Below, one piece after another: positions 41,892 through 52,766 of a stretch of DNA of 64,000 nucleotides. How positions within the stretch are numbered: position 1 is the first letter of the stretch; each line of letters opens with the position of its first letter. The translations under genes were made by a program, and so were the position numbers. The notes beneath the pieces are model-generated. The model was given only the letters and a program-made list of their open reading frames with translations, had not been told where the DNA came from and did not search any database. Origin of the DNA: Zymoseptoria tritici IPO323 (Eukaryota > Ascomycota > Dothideomycetes > Mycosphaerellales > Mycosphaerellaceae); NCBI RefSeq assembly GCF_000219625.1, contig NC_018218.1, positions 5,952,001 through 6,016,000 of the forward strand, given 5' to 3'.

Positions 41892-43118
41892 ATGTTCGAC
41901 TCGTCCGACCCAGACGTCACCCAAGATGAGAGAACGACCGACCCACCACAGGCATCCACCTCCACCGCGCTGCCCACACCGGAGCCAGCCGCTGCCCGCG
42001 CGCGTGGCACCGAAGGAGAAGAAGAAGCCAACCTGAAGGCCCCGAAGGACAAGGATGGCAAGGATTTGGACCTCAGCAAAGCCTGGACGGTGAAAGAAGC
42101 TCGTGGGTACTTCATTGCATCACTTTCCTTGACCATGCTGACCAGGACTCCGCAGTGTCGCACCCACAGGTGTACGACCTCGCTCAGCTCACCTACATCT
42201 ACTTCAACCTGGACAAAGTCGGCAAAGGCGCTCCCACGGCCCTGAAAGGCTTCGTCAAAGAGAACGACTGCATGATGCCGATGTTCGATCTGAAGTACAA
42301 GATTCAGAGCGACATCAAGAGTGCGGTGAACGCCGGGACCGGTGCTCCTCTCAGCGCCATGTTTGGACAAGCTTCTGCCGACCGCACCGCCCACACTGAC
42401 AAGTGTGGAGAGTGTGCAAAGGAGAAGGGGAAGTTCTCCGAGTGCGTCACGGCTGTGGTGAATAAGGCAGGAGACCCATACTTGAAAGGCGCGTGCATGA
42501 ATTGCATGATGGGTGGCTCTGCGACGGATTGCAGTTTGAGCGATGGTACGTTGGTCGGAACAAGACTTCCGCAATCATCTACTGACCGCCCCAGCGTTCG
42601 GAATTTCCCAGCGAGACAGCTCTAAGGCCGGCAAAAAGGACAAGACTGCCTCTTCTACTGCGGCCACAGCCTCCACGCCTGCGCCAGCCACGCCCATCGT
42701 GTCCGCCATGGCTCTTCACAGCCTGACTCGGACCGGCAGACATCTCCGCATTCCACTCACGGCGAACAGCAACTACGAAACTGCGGACGGTCTCCTCTCC
42801 CTGATGGGCGACATTGCAGCTTACCACAGCGGATTACTCGCGACTGTCAGGTCACTCAACGCTACCGGAATCGAGGCACTGGGAAAGCAGAAGGACTTTC
42901 GCATCCGCGCTGATGTGAATGCGCAGGCCATGGGCGGCAAGAAGAGCGTTGGGCACGACGGTGGAGCGACCAGAGGAAAGAAACGCAGACGTGAGCGCGA
43001 TGAGGACGACAGTGAGGAAGACAGGAAGCCTTCTATGGCGGAGATGACGGAGGGTTTCAGGCGCATGGAGAAGAAGATCACGAAGCTTCAGGAGGACATG
43101 GCTGCCATGCGCGGGTGA
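41892..43118 (+). CDS. Cys-motif protein resembling fungal DUF3716, with coiled-coil end
   Basis: Three exons, 41892-42102, 42156-42545 and 42595-43118, introns of 53 and 49 bp, both phase 1; 374 residues. The acceptor at 42155 was preferred because it gives KEALSHPQVYDLAQL in frame. The N-terminus is acidic and disordered. The middle has CGECAKEKGKFSECV ... GACMNCMMGG ... DCS, the Cys spacing I associate with DUF3716 (a fungal zinc-binding module of unknown function). The end is basic (RGKKRRRERDEDD) and closes with a heptad-like stretch (FRRMEKKITKLQEDMAAM). A nuclear protein is plausible. The family call is from memory of the Cys pattern. Confidence 0.65.
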
Positions 43119-43278
43119 ACACCACAATGGAAGTTTCACGAGTGTCGTTAGGATAGCAATGCTCTTTCTCCGAGCTCTCGGTGGAGCGCAGACTCTTTAA
43201 TGTTCTGTGCGGTACTACCAGAGCTAGCGAATTGCAATGTCTTGTCGACTTAGTCGTACGCCTTCGCAGGACGTCTTG

Positions 43279-43590
43279 CAACTATCTTTACGCCTATTTA
43301 ACATGTCCCGCCAGTCTACCTGTACGGCAATGTAGTATGTCCTGCCAACTTATATTTACGCCTAACTACCATGCCCTGCCAGTTTACCTGTACGGCAGTG
43401 TATCATGTCTTGTCAACTTATCTTTACGCCTGAATAACACGTCCCGCCAGTCTACATGTACGACTATTAGGCATGTCTTGGTAACTTATCTTCACGCCTA
43501 TTTCACATGTCCCGCCCAATTCACCTGTACGGCTACCTAGCACGTCTTGCTAACTTACCTACATGTCTCGTTGGCATGTCCTCCTCGCTC
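43279..43590 (+). repeat. 34 bp dispersed minisatellite, cluster 4 (best preserved)
   Basis: Equivalent CG steps lie at 43291, 43325, 43359, 43393, 43427, 43461, 43495 and 43530: six intervals of exactly 34 bp and one of 35. Units alternate between a TTTACGCCTA type and a TGTACGGC type, so the true repeat is a 68 bp dimer. It starts about 160 bp after the preceding gene's stop. Confidence 0.9.
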
Positions 43591-45305
43591 ACCATCACTA
43601 TGACCTAGCAACTCCCACTTCACAAGAAGGACATATCGTCCAGCCGCGGATGTCTGACGAGAGCATGCGGCTACCTGCGGATTCAGACCATGTTCACTGC
43701 TGCGCTCTATGATCACGACCATCGCATCGGCACAACTTCGCGATCATGCCTCTATACATCCGCGAACACGCTTCCATGCATTCGAAACACGCTTCTATGC
43801 AACCTCAACCAGGAGTCCTGGCTCGTTGCGTCTTCAGCTAGTGACGCTGCCCCTCGAAAACGAGGCCGCCAGGATTCTCCGCTCCCCACATTGCCTGTCC
43901 CAGGATGTGTCGAAAAATACCTCAGTATCAGAGGGTCTTTTCGGCTCGGAACACCAGCCTTGCGAGCCTTGCGGGGTTCTACTTCTTGCCTACTTTTGAC
44001 ATCCATATCCGTCGTTTTGGTGCAACACACGAAAGTGGTATCCGCATCGAGGGAGGCGTTGAGACTAAGGAACGGACCTCTCGGGCCTTACGGCGCGCCA
44101 GATTTTGGCTGTCGCAAGATTGCGCCGACATCATCGTTGGCGATCGGGCGTTGGGGCTTAAGAGGAGTGAGACATGCATTCAATCCATGCGCAGCATGGA
44201 CTATGATAACAAGAAGGCAGTGCCCAACGAGGAGCGCTGCATTGGAAGTCACACGGTAACGTCGGTAAGACGCTTTCATCGGAAGAAGCTTTGCGTGGCG
44301 TTCTCACATGTTGCGCCCTGCCCTGCGGCTGTTGGAGCATCGATCAGTCCCGCTCAAGCGTGTACTTGTTGTACTGCTGCATGCTCCGCGGCTGAGCTGC
44401 TTGTATTCGTATCCAAACGTAAAACTCGATCTCACCTCGGCCAGATTGCTGCAGGAGAGAATGCAGCTAAAAATTCTCGATTGTCGCTGCTCCACGATCG
44501 CATGGATCAGCTTTCCTGGGCCTGACCCCTCCAGACGGCATTGGGCATGTGCGGAGTTGTTGCGGCGTAGTAGAGATAAGGTACGTGGAGTAACACCGAG
44601 TTAGAACTATCAGTCGCACAGGTACAGAATAACCTCGGCCTTGTCCATCACAGCTGAGCGATAACAAACACAGCCAGACACCCAGCCTGCTCCGCCGCAG
44701 CAGCAGAGGAGGGAGGACACACACCGGGAGGGCAAAGACACGAGAGAGAGGAAAAGCAAACGGCCGGCCGAGCCTCAATCCCTTCACTGGGTCTAACCTG
44801 AAGTCGCGCATGTCGCCCAATTAAACAACGCCAAGGCCTCACGAGTCCCATTTAAAAGAGGTCAGCGGCGTCATCGCCGTGTCCGATGCACAAATCAGAG
44901 GCGGGCGAAATATGCGAGCTGGAATTCGGGCAGTGCCAGGATTGACCTATTGACCTATCCCGCACTCGCAATTCCTCTGCTAGCATGGCCTGCTCGGATC
45001 TGGCCTGTCGCGTGAGGTGCGTGCGATCCAAGGTAGGGTTGGGTTCGTTGTACTCCGGTACCTCCAACATCCTTCTTGACCCCACTGCTCACTAGTGTGG
45101 TGCTTTTCCTATTATACTACCTTGGGTCCACCCGTTCCTGCCTTTCTTTGTTGTTTCTACTCCACCCGATTCCTCCTCCTGCCTTGCGTCCCTCCCTCCC
45201 TCTCTCTCGGACCCTCACTTTTGTCGCCAGTACACCCCAGCTCCCGCCATTCGAGGGAGACCACCACCCGTCTTTTGTAGTCCGAACCAACGACTTCGCC
45301 CCACG
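43591..45305. other. Intergenic, 1.7 kb, no recognised gene
   Basis: Several overlapping frames of 60-200 codons exist on both strands (43690-44600) but none shows domain patterns or splice support. From about 45100 the sequence turns pyrimidine-rich on the plus strand (long CT runs at 45160-45240), typical of strong fungal promoters just before an ATG. Confidence 0.5.
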
Positions 45306-47318
45306 ATGGGTATGTTCAGCAAGAGCGAGAAGGATGGTGGCGACGGCAGTCGCGGCAGTGACTCTTCGCCGCCGCCGGCCTTCACGACCGACGACAACTA
45401 CGACATCAGCGATGGTCTCATGCAGGACAATGCCGATCAATTGCAGAGACATCTCGGGAACCGACAGATTCAGCTCATCGCTATTGGAGGCTCTATCGGA
45501 ACCGCCCTCTTCGTCAGTATTGGTGGAGGTCTTTACCGTGGAGGTCCTGGCAACCTGCTCCTCGCGTACGCTGCCCAGTCAATCGTCCTCGCCATGGTCA
45601 ACAACGGTATCGCTGAGATCACCACGGCTTACCCTGTCTCTGGTGGGTTTATCCGCCATGCCGGTGAATTTGTAGACGATGCTCTGGGCTTCATGGTCGG
45701 CTGGAACTTTTTGTGAGTGGAGACTGGCATTGCTGTCAATCACGGGACCATTTGAGCTAACTCTCGCCGCAGCTTCTACGAGGCTCTTTTGATTCCGTTC
45801 GAGATCTCAGCATTCGCGACTGTTCTGGGCTACTGGAGTGACAAGACCCAGGAGACTGGTCCTCTTGCCGGTATCATCATTGGTGTCATTATCTGCTACG
45901 CGTGAGTATCATGGAGGACATCTGTACCTCGAATTGTACTGATCCGCCCCTCGCAGTGCCATCAACGCTCTAGCAGTCGGAATCTTCGGAGAGGCAGAAT
46001 TCTGGCTTTCCGGCGGCAAAGTCATCCTCATCTTCATTCTCTTCTTGTTCACCTTCATCACCATGGTCGGTGGAAATCCTCGAGGCGATGCCTACGGTTT
46101 CCGCTACTGGGAGGGCGGCGCGGCTTTCAAGGAATACCTTTCCACCGGCAGTCTCGGCCGATTCGAAGGCTTCATGGGCAGCATGTCCTCGGCTGCCTTC
46201 ACCGTCGTCGGGCCCGAGTACATTTCCATCGTCGCTGCCGAGGCCATGCGCCCTCGTCACTACATCAAGAACGCCTTCAAGACGGTCTATGTCCGATTCG
46301 GCATCTTCTTCATCGGTGGTGCGTTGGCTGTTGGTATTGCTTGCAACTCGATGTGGAGGGAGCTGTACGAAGTCGTTGTGGAAGGCAAGGGTACCGGAGC
46401 CGCTGCTTCGCCATATGTCCTTGCTATGACCCAGCTCGGAATCGGTGTTCTCCCAGACATTGTGAATGCGTAAGTCATCGCTTGCTGACATTTTGACACT
46501 GGACATGGAGACTGACTCGATTAACAGGCTCATTCTGACCTCGATCTTCTCCGCTGGAAACACTTACACTTACTGTGCGATCCGCAACCTGTACAGTCTG
46601 TCTCTGGAAGGTCGTGCACCCAAGGTCTTGCAGAAATGCACAAAGAGCGGTGTGCCAATCTACTGCTTTGCTATCACCATGATCTTCCCGCTGCTCTCCT
46701 TCACGGCCGTGTCGAGCGGTTCCGCAGTGGCGATTACATGGTTCGCCAGCTTGGTCACCGGTGGAGGTGAGTGCTTTTGATGTTTTCGCTTTTCGAACGC
46801 CCACAACTAACTTCATCCCAGGTCTCATCAACTACATCGTAATGAGCATCACCTACATCCGCTTCCACGGCGCCTGCCGCGTCCAAGGCCTCGACCGCGC
46901 CAAACTCCCTTACACCGGCTACCTCCAACCCTGGTGCGCCTACTTCGCCCTCGTCTGGATGACCCTCGTCCTCGGATCTTACGGCTACACCTCTTTCACG
47001 CCCTGGAACACCTCCAACTTCTTCTCCAACTATACCATGCAGATTTTCATCCCCCCGCTGTACATTATCTGGAAACTCATCCACAAGACCAAGGTCATCC
47101 CGCTCGGTGAAGTCGATCTCGTGTGGGAGAAGCCGATCATTGATGCGTATGAGGAGACGTTCATGGAGCCTGCTGTTGGGTTCTGGTCGGAGATGTTGCA
47201 GTTGATCGGGATTGGGAGGAAGAAGAATAGGAATGCGAACAGGAGGAGTAGTATGCATCCAAGTGATGTTGCGCAGGCGAGGAGGGAGATGGATCAGGAG
47301 ATGTTTGGGGAGAAGTAG
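45306..47318 (+). CDS. Amino-acid permease (APC superfamily, YAT type)
   Basis: Five exons: 45306-45712, 45773-45901, 45957-46469, 46528-46766, 46822-47318; introns of 55-60 bp with canonical borders; 594 residues. The signature lies in QLIAIGGSIGTALFVSIG (TM1), followed by GGPGNLLLAYA, ISAFATVLGYW, GGNPRGDAYGFRYW, the conserved GPEYISIVAAE and a chain of twelve hydrophobic segments; the tail EVDLVWEKPIIDAYEE is typical for plasma-membrane amino-acid/H+ symporters of fungi. The GGNPRGDAYGFRYW loop is of the kind seen in DIP5-like (dicarboxylic) carriers, but the substrate is not certain. The acidic N-terminus with Lys residues could mediate ubiquitin-driven turnover. Confidence 0.93.
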
Positions 47319-47783
47319 AGTGATGGCCCACACCTGGATTCGTGAACCCGTTCGCGGAGCAGACTATGGCTGATGCTCCGGATGAATGAACGTTCAGAGA
47401 CGCAGGAGAGATACCCTGGGTTGCCAGAAGGAGCAGACAGAACCCGTAACGATTCTTGTACATTGTTTGTTGTTTTTGCTTGCAGGCGGATTTTAGGACT
47501 CAAACATCAACTGTCGGTCCTGAAAATTTTGAAGTATTGCCAACGCATGGTGAAGACTCACGTCTTCGCCACTTCGATCACGGTGCGTAGGCTGACCGCT
47601 TGACTAATCGTGCATTGGGACACTGGACAGCGAGAGAGCGAGAGATTGCGCAAGCGTATGCAAGCTGCAATGAGCATTTACGCGAGAGCCTTCGTGGACA
47701 ACGGCATGTGTACTTTCATCGACTAGCTTTCGAGTGCCTTCGTCATGAGTCTTTCGAAGGAGAACGAAGAGCCATGTACGACA
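47319..47783. other. Intergenic, permease 3' flank
   Basis: 465 bp holding the permease terminator region; no gene or repeat recognised before MITE copy C. Confidence 0.5.
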
Positions 47784-47998
47784 CCTCCGTGCTTTCGCTC
47801 AAATTGCAACACTCCAAACCAAACCAATCAGGCCCGCCTCGTGCGGTGCAAGTCACACGGTAGCGTAGAGATACATTGCCGACAAGACCGTAAGAGCGAC
47901 GATCCTGATGCACATCTCCCCGATTTTCCGCGCAACCTTCACCGTACAGGGATCGCTCGGTTGACCTTGGAGGTGCAGTTTGAGCGGAAGGATGGAGT
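47784..47998 (+). mobile_element. Stowaway-like MITE, copy C
   Basis: 215 bp. Left terminus CCTCCGTGCTTTCGCTCAAA, right terminus on the opposite strand CTCCATCCTTCCGCTCAAAC. The flanking TA is no longer visible (AC/GT flanks). Confidence 0.75.
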
Positions 47999-48088
47999 GT
48001 GAAGGGAACCCTCAGGGTCACTCGTCCGAATGCTGTCAAATTGACCAAAGAGAGCACGGGTGATGTTGAGTTGCCTTGGCCGACAATA

Positions 48089-48297
48089 CCTCCATCCTTC
48101 CGCTCAAACCGCATCACACTAAGCCGTCCAGGACCACCTCGTGCAGTGCATTTCACACGATAGCGGAGAGACGTATTGCCGACAAGTTCTCGGGAGCAAC
48201 AATCTTGATGACAACCCCCCGACTTCCCGCGCAACCTTGACCGAACATATTCCGCTCCGTTGGCTTGGACGGTGTAGTTTGAGCAGAAGCACGGAGG
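48089..48297 (+). mobile_element. Stowaway-like MITE, copy D
   Basis: 209 bp, 90 bp downstream of copy C in the same orientation. Termini CCTCCATCCTTCCGCTCAAA and (opposite strand) CCTCCGTGCTTCTGCTCAAA, flanked by TA on both sides (48087-48088, 48298-48299). Confidence 0.8.
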
Positions 48298-48299
48298 TA

Positions 48300-49351
48300 A
48301 CGAGACGAAGCTCCGCACTCACCTCCACAACAATCGTTGAATAGCATGGCATTGGAGAGATCGCACAAGCAGCGACTCCACCTACCGATGTGATGCTGAG
48401 AACAGCGTGCGAGGACGACAGGTCTCGGCATCGATCATGAAGCAGAACTTGGAGATCGAGGACGTATCCTGACAGTCTGTCCATCGACTCCGATCCAAGA
48501 ATGTATAGCCTTGACGAGGGCCGGAGGAGACGGTCAGACGAGCAGAAATGAGAGTTGTCATTCGCCTGATACTGTGGCGATGAGATCGAAGTCCCAACAG
48601 GGCAGCAAGCAAAGATTTTGGTTGAAAGTTCGTGCACCCTCCGGAAGGAGATGGCCGAAGTTTTTTGACTTTGATGGCCATGCGCTTTTGGCGCCGATAG
48701 CGCGAACCACCCGTGGACGGACTCCAGCACAAAGTCAAAGAGCGTCTCGTCGTCACAGGATTGATTTGCGCGCGGAGCTGGTCGATCCTCGAATATTTGA
48801 TGAGAGAGTTCACCTCACTCCTTTCATGTGATTTCATGTGATATCCTCATCCGATGCAACATGCCCTGAGTTTGTTCATTCTTTATGATTGTGCTTAACG
48901 TCTCGGGAGTCGAGTCGGCAAATTAAGTCGTGGATCCGCTTGGACGGGGTTCCACGTCTGATGCAATCAGCAGTGCAGGGTTGTTGGATCCCGTCGAAAA
49001 GGACACAGTGTACAGGGCAACTTTTCCCTTGTGCGACCGAAGCGACATCCCTTTCTCTCAATTACACCAGAGTCGAGTCGAGTCGAGTCCAACTTCACGT
49101 GCCGGTCACATCATCTCGCTCACTCACGGTATCTCTCCAACCCTCGTCTCGAGCCGGCATCTCCCTTTGACAATTGCTGGCTGTTGCTGATTGATGCCCT
49201 GACCTGACTACTACCCGGCGCATTTCCAAAGAAGAATTTACCTGCATTCCAGAAGACGACCTGCAGCTGGATCCACTTCACCGACATCTGTCCTGTTTCA
49301 TCCTCATCCTCTTCCATCATCTTCAGCCTCATCCTCATCACCAACGCAAAC
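48300..49351. other. Intergenic, 1 kb, no recognised gene
   Basis: No supported frame. Contains a short AGTCG microsatellite (49071-49090, four units). Confidence 0.5.
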
Positions 49352-51568
49352 GTGGCATCCACTACGCGACACTCCGGAGCAGAGGCAGCGCCGCCCTCGT
49401 CCCAGTCGAATCACCGCCGTCGACCCTCGCGACAAAGTCAGACCCATGCTACCGCCGCCGCTCGATCCGTCTCGCCATTGCCTGCTTATCTAGATGTCCA
49501 CTCTACATCATCCTCCTCCACCATCTCCGCGATTACCACCCATAGCCTGCCCAGCGCGGCCGATTATATCGAGGAAGAGCACGAACCTGGAAGCGCCGGC
49601 GGATACCACATGTCGCTTGACCGCTCACCGAGTCCACGGAGACATGGCGGCTGGTCCTCGCCCGGTCTCAATACCGATGTCAGTCATGGTAAAGTACGTG
49701 CGACCTCGCCGGGCGTGAATTGTTCACAAACGAATGGAGGTGTCACTTGGGAAGCTGCGAAGAAGCGCAGTGCCAGGGTGGAACACGGCGCATTTGCGAG
49801 GCATCAGAGTCAGAATACGGGCTTATATGGTCGGTGGAAGAGAAAGTTGAGCGTGAGTTTGCCAAGGTGGAGTCATGGTGGACAGGAAGACCGGATTGTG
49901 GAAAAAGAGAGGTTGGAGAGAGGGCGGATACCACCCCGAGAAAGAGGCTTGTGGGCTGAAGGGTGGAAGGACATTCCACGTCGCATTGGACTGCTGATAT
50001 CCAGGAGACGGAAGCATCTTGCGGTGTTGTTGCTGTTGGTGGGTCTGATATGGTGGTGGAACGCATGTGAGTGGACATCATACTGCAGAGTCACTTCTGC
50101 GCGCTGACCGACTTTTAGCTCTTGTCTTCTGGTATCGAAGAACTCCATGGCTCGGCGGCGGCGCCAAATTCGTGATCATCCTCGGAGCAAATCAAGGCGG
50201 AGGCGTGATGGAGTGGAAGGGAGCAAGAGAATGGGCCATTGAAAGGGACAGTGTCAAGAACAAGAAGAAATACGCGGCGAAATGGGGTTACGAATTGGAC
50301 ATTGTCGACATGAGCACGAAGAAACGATATGCGCACGAGTGGAGAGAAAGCTGGGAAAAAGTGGACGTGATACGAAACGCCATGAAGAGGTATCCCAATG
50401 CTGAGTGGTGAGCGAAGAATGGAGGACTGATGATACATGGAGACCTCGTACTGACAAAACTCGTCGCAGGTTCTGGTGGCTCGATCTCAACACCTTCATA
50501 ATGGAGCCGTCGAAATCCCTCCAATCCCACATCTTCTCGGATCTCTCGCATAACGTCTACCGCGACATCAACATCTACAACCCGCTCAAGGTGCAGCATC
50601 CGCCGAACGGTACCTCCGCCTCGGGCAGCTTCGAAAACTACCTCGATCCCGAATCCCTCTCCCCTGTCGGCGATGGCACGCTTGAAAGCATCAACCTCGT
50701 CCTATCGCAGGACTGCGGCGGCTTCAACCTGGGCAGCTTCTTCGTCAAGAGAAGTCAATGGTCAGACTACATGTTGGACATGTGGTGGGATCCCGTCTTC
50801 TACGAGCAACGACATATGCAGTGGGAACACAAAGAGCAGGATGCATTGGAATACCTCTACACCAACCAGCCGTGGATACGCCCGCACATCGCTTTCCTCC
50901 CGCAGAGGAAAATAAATGCCTTCCCCAACGGCGCTTGCGGTGATGATCGTGGTCTTCCACCTGAAGGCTGCAAAAACTCTCTTACGACCGGTCTGCAAGG
51001 CGGTCCGAGAGCGGAGGATCGAGGCGAGTGTGGAGTGCAGGGCATCCACTACCAGCAGAAAGAGCGAGACTTTATGGTCAGTATGGCAGGCTGCGAGTGG
51101 GGACGAGACTGCTGGGGAGAAATGTATAATTTCCGGGAGTTGTCGAATCGACTGAATCGGAGTGCGTGGGAGAAGTTCAAGGATTGGTTGTGGGATAGTT
51201 GGCATTGGCGGGAGGTGAGGGCGGAGAAGGAAAAGAAGATGAAGGAGAAGGCGGAGAAGGAGCAGAAGGAGCAGGAGGAGAGGCAAAGGAAGGAGGAGGA
51301 AGAAAGGGCGCAGGAGGAGGCGAAGCGGAAGGCGGAGGTGGAGGCGAGGAGGGAGCAAGAGAGACAGTTGCAGGAGCAGGCGGAAGAGAGAGCGCGGGCG
51401 CAGGAGAGGGAGAAGAAGAGGGCCGAGGCGAAGGCGCTCGCGAAGGCTCAAGCGAAGAAGGAGGAGGCGGCACGGCTTCAGCATGAGGCTGAGGCGAGGG
51501 CTGATGCGCTGGCGAGGGAACGGGCTGCGGCGCAGAGGAGTCCGGAAGCTCAACCGCAAGACGCATGA
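49352..51568 (+). CDS. GT34 (MNN10/GMA12-type) Golgi glycosyltransferase with long coiled-coil tail
   Basis: Three exons ending at 50066, then 50119-50407 and 50470-51568; introns of 52 bp (phase 1) and 62 bp (phase 2). The frame is open from about 49352 without an ATG before 49610, so the N-terminus is either 49610 (614 residues) or in an unseen upstream exon. Disordered Ser/Arg-rich cytosolic part, one membrane anchor (HLAVLLLLVGLIWWWNA), then the lumenal GT34 domain: GAKFVIILGANQGGGVMEWK, RESWEKVDVIRNAMKRYP, EWFWWLDLNTFIMEPSKSL, DCGGFNLGSFFVKRSQW and FLPQRKINAFPNG. In yeast Mnn10/11 extend the alpha-1,6-mannan backbone in the Golgi. The last 130 residues are almost pure Glu/Lys/Arg/Ala coiled coil, which I do not know from this family. 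Confidence 0.9.
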
Positions 51569-52766
51569 GGGCCTCAGACGGGGCTGCAGATTGGAGCAGA
51601 GCCGCAAACGCAAAGCCTGCAGTCCAGCTGGAAGAACGAACGACTCTGCTTCACTGGGTGACGCACAAATCTCGCGTTCGCACCAACTGGCGACGGGAGA
51701 TGGAGTCTGGCCGGCCACTGTTGGATTGGATTGCCTTCCTTCCTCACATTACCTTACAGATAGAAGCAAAAAGCATAGCGCGGTACGAACCGGAAATATT
51801 TCGGGGCGAGCATTTGGACTGGATCTGGCGGACTGCCGTTTACCATTCTAGGAAGCATAGCTTGCATGTATACCATTTACATTTTCACAGACCTTTTCTA
51901 AGCGCACGGTCGTCCTCGCTCGAAGTACAGGCTCCATGCCAATGAGGTGCCTTTTGGCTGGTGCGGTCGAAAGGGCTTTGTGGACTACTTAGGAGGGATA
52001 TTAATGCCCGACCCTCCGACTTCTGGCAGCATTTTGACCGCACAGGTCTTGCTCGGGCGGCTTGGAGTGTACGGGTTGAGCAGGAGATCAGTGGTGCAGA
52101 ACCGTCGTCGACGACTTCGACGTCCAATAGAGTCAATTCTGGAACAAAAGAACTCGAGCTCGACGATCAGCGGAAATGTGGAAGGTCGACTTCTCCTCGT
52201 GGACGACCCGTCTACAGCGACATGGCCTCTCACAGCTGTATCTGATCGTCGTTCACATACTCCACCCCTCCTGCAGAGCATTCGCCGTCGTCGCTGTTCG
52301 CTGTCGTGGTCCGAACTCAGTGGGCCAAGCGTTGGAGATGGAGGCGGTGTTGGGTTACTGTATTTCTGCAGCATGCTGGCCAGCCAAGAATGCTCGCTGA
52401 ATGTCGCACAGGAAAAATTGATGGCGCGACTCTGGAACTGCGGCTTCGATGCCGATAGGAGAGTAGTCGAATGCTATCGCCGTTCTTTACCCAGGATGTG
52501 CCATCTCTCACTTGCGACACAAGACAGGTCATGTCGCACGGCAATGTACGATGCAAGATGAATACCTTTGCATGCTTTGGCTCCTTGCAGAAACGCGGCA
52601 ACGAACACCATCTCGATCGACCGGGCCACCAGAAGCTACTGGAGATGTGTTATAAAGCGTCGCTAATATTCTCCTGGATGTGTACTCTCCTCCTTCCAAC
52701 CGCAGAACACTTCTCGGGCTCTTATCACCGCTACGAAGGGACCGTCCGTAGCCCATTCTGCGGCAC
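51569..52766. other. Intergenic, 1.2 kb, with one decayed MITE
   Basis: No supported gene. The part 52026-52105 (TTTTGACCGCACAGGTCTTG ... GTTGAGCAGGAGATC) resembles the right end of the MITE family. Confidence 0.45.
51905..52105 (+). mobile_element. Strongly decayed MITE copy
   Basis: The right end aligns with copy D (CTTGACCGAACATATTCCGC ... GTAGTTTGAGCAGAAGC). The left end is only suggested (GGTCGTCCTCGCTCGAAGTA). Target duplication not visible. Confidence 0.3.

Noticed and set aside
43279..43590. CRISPR-like array
   Set aside because: Repeats are directly adjacent without unique spacers, degenerate, and the genome is eukaryotic.
50762..51718. Minus-strand Leu/Arg/Pro-rich frame opposite the GT34 tail
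   Set aside because: Mirror image of the Glu/Lys-rich coiled-coil codons (GAG/AAG read as CTC/CTT).
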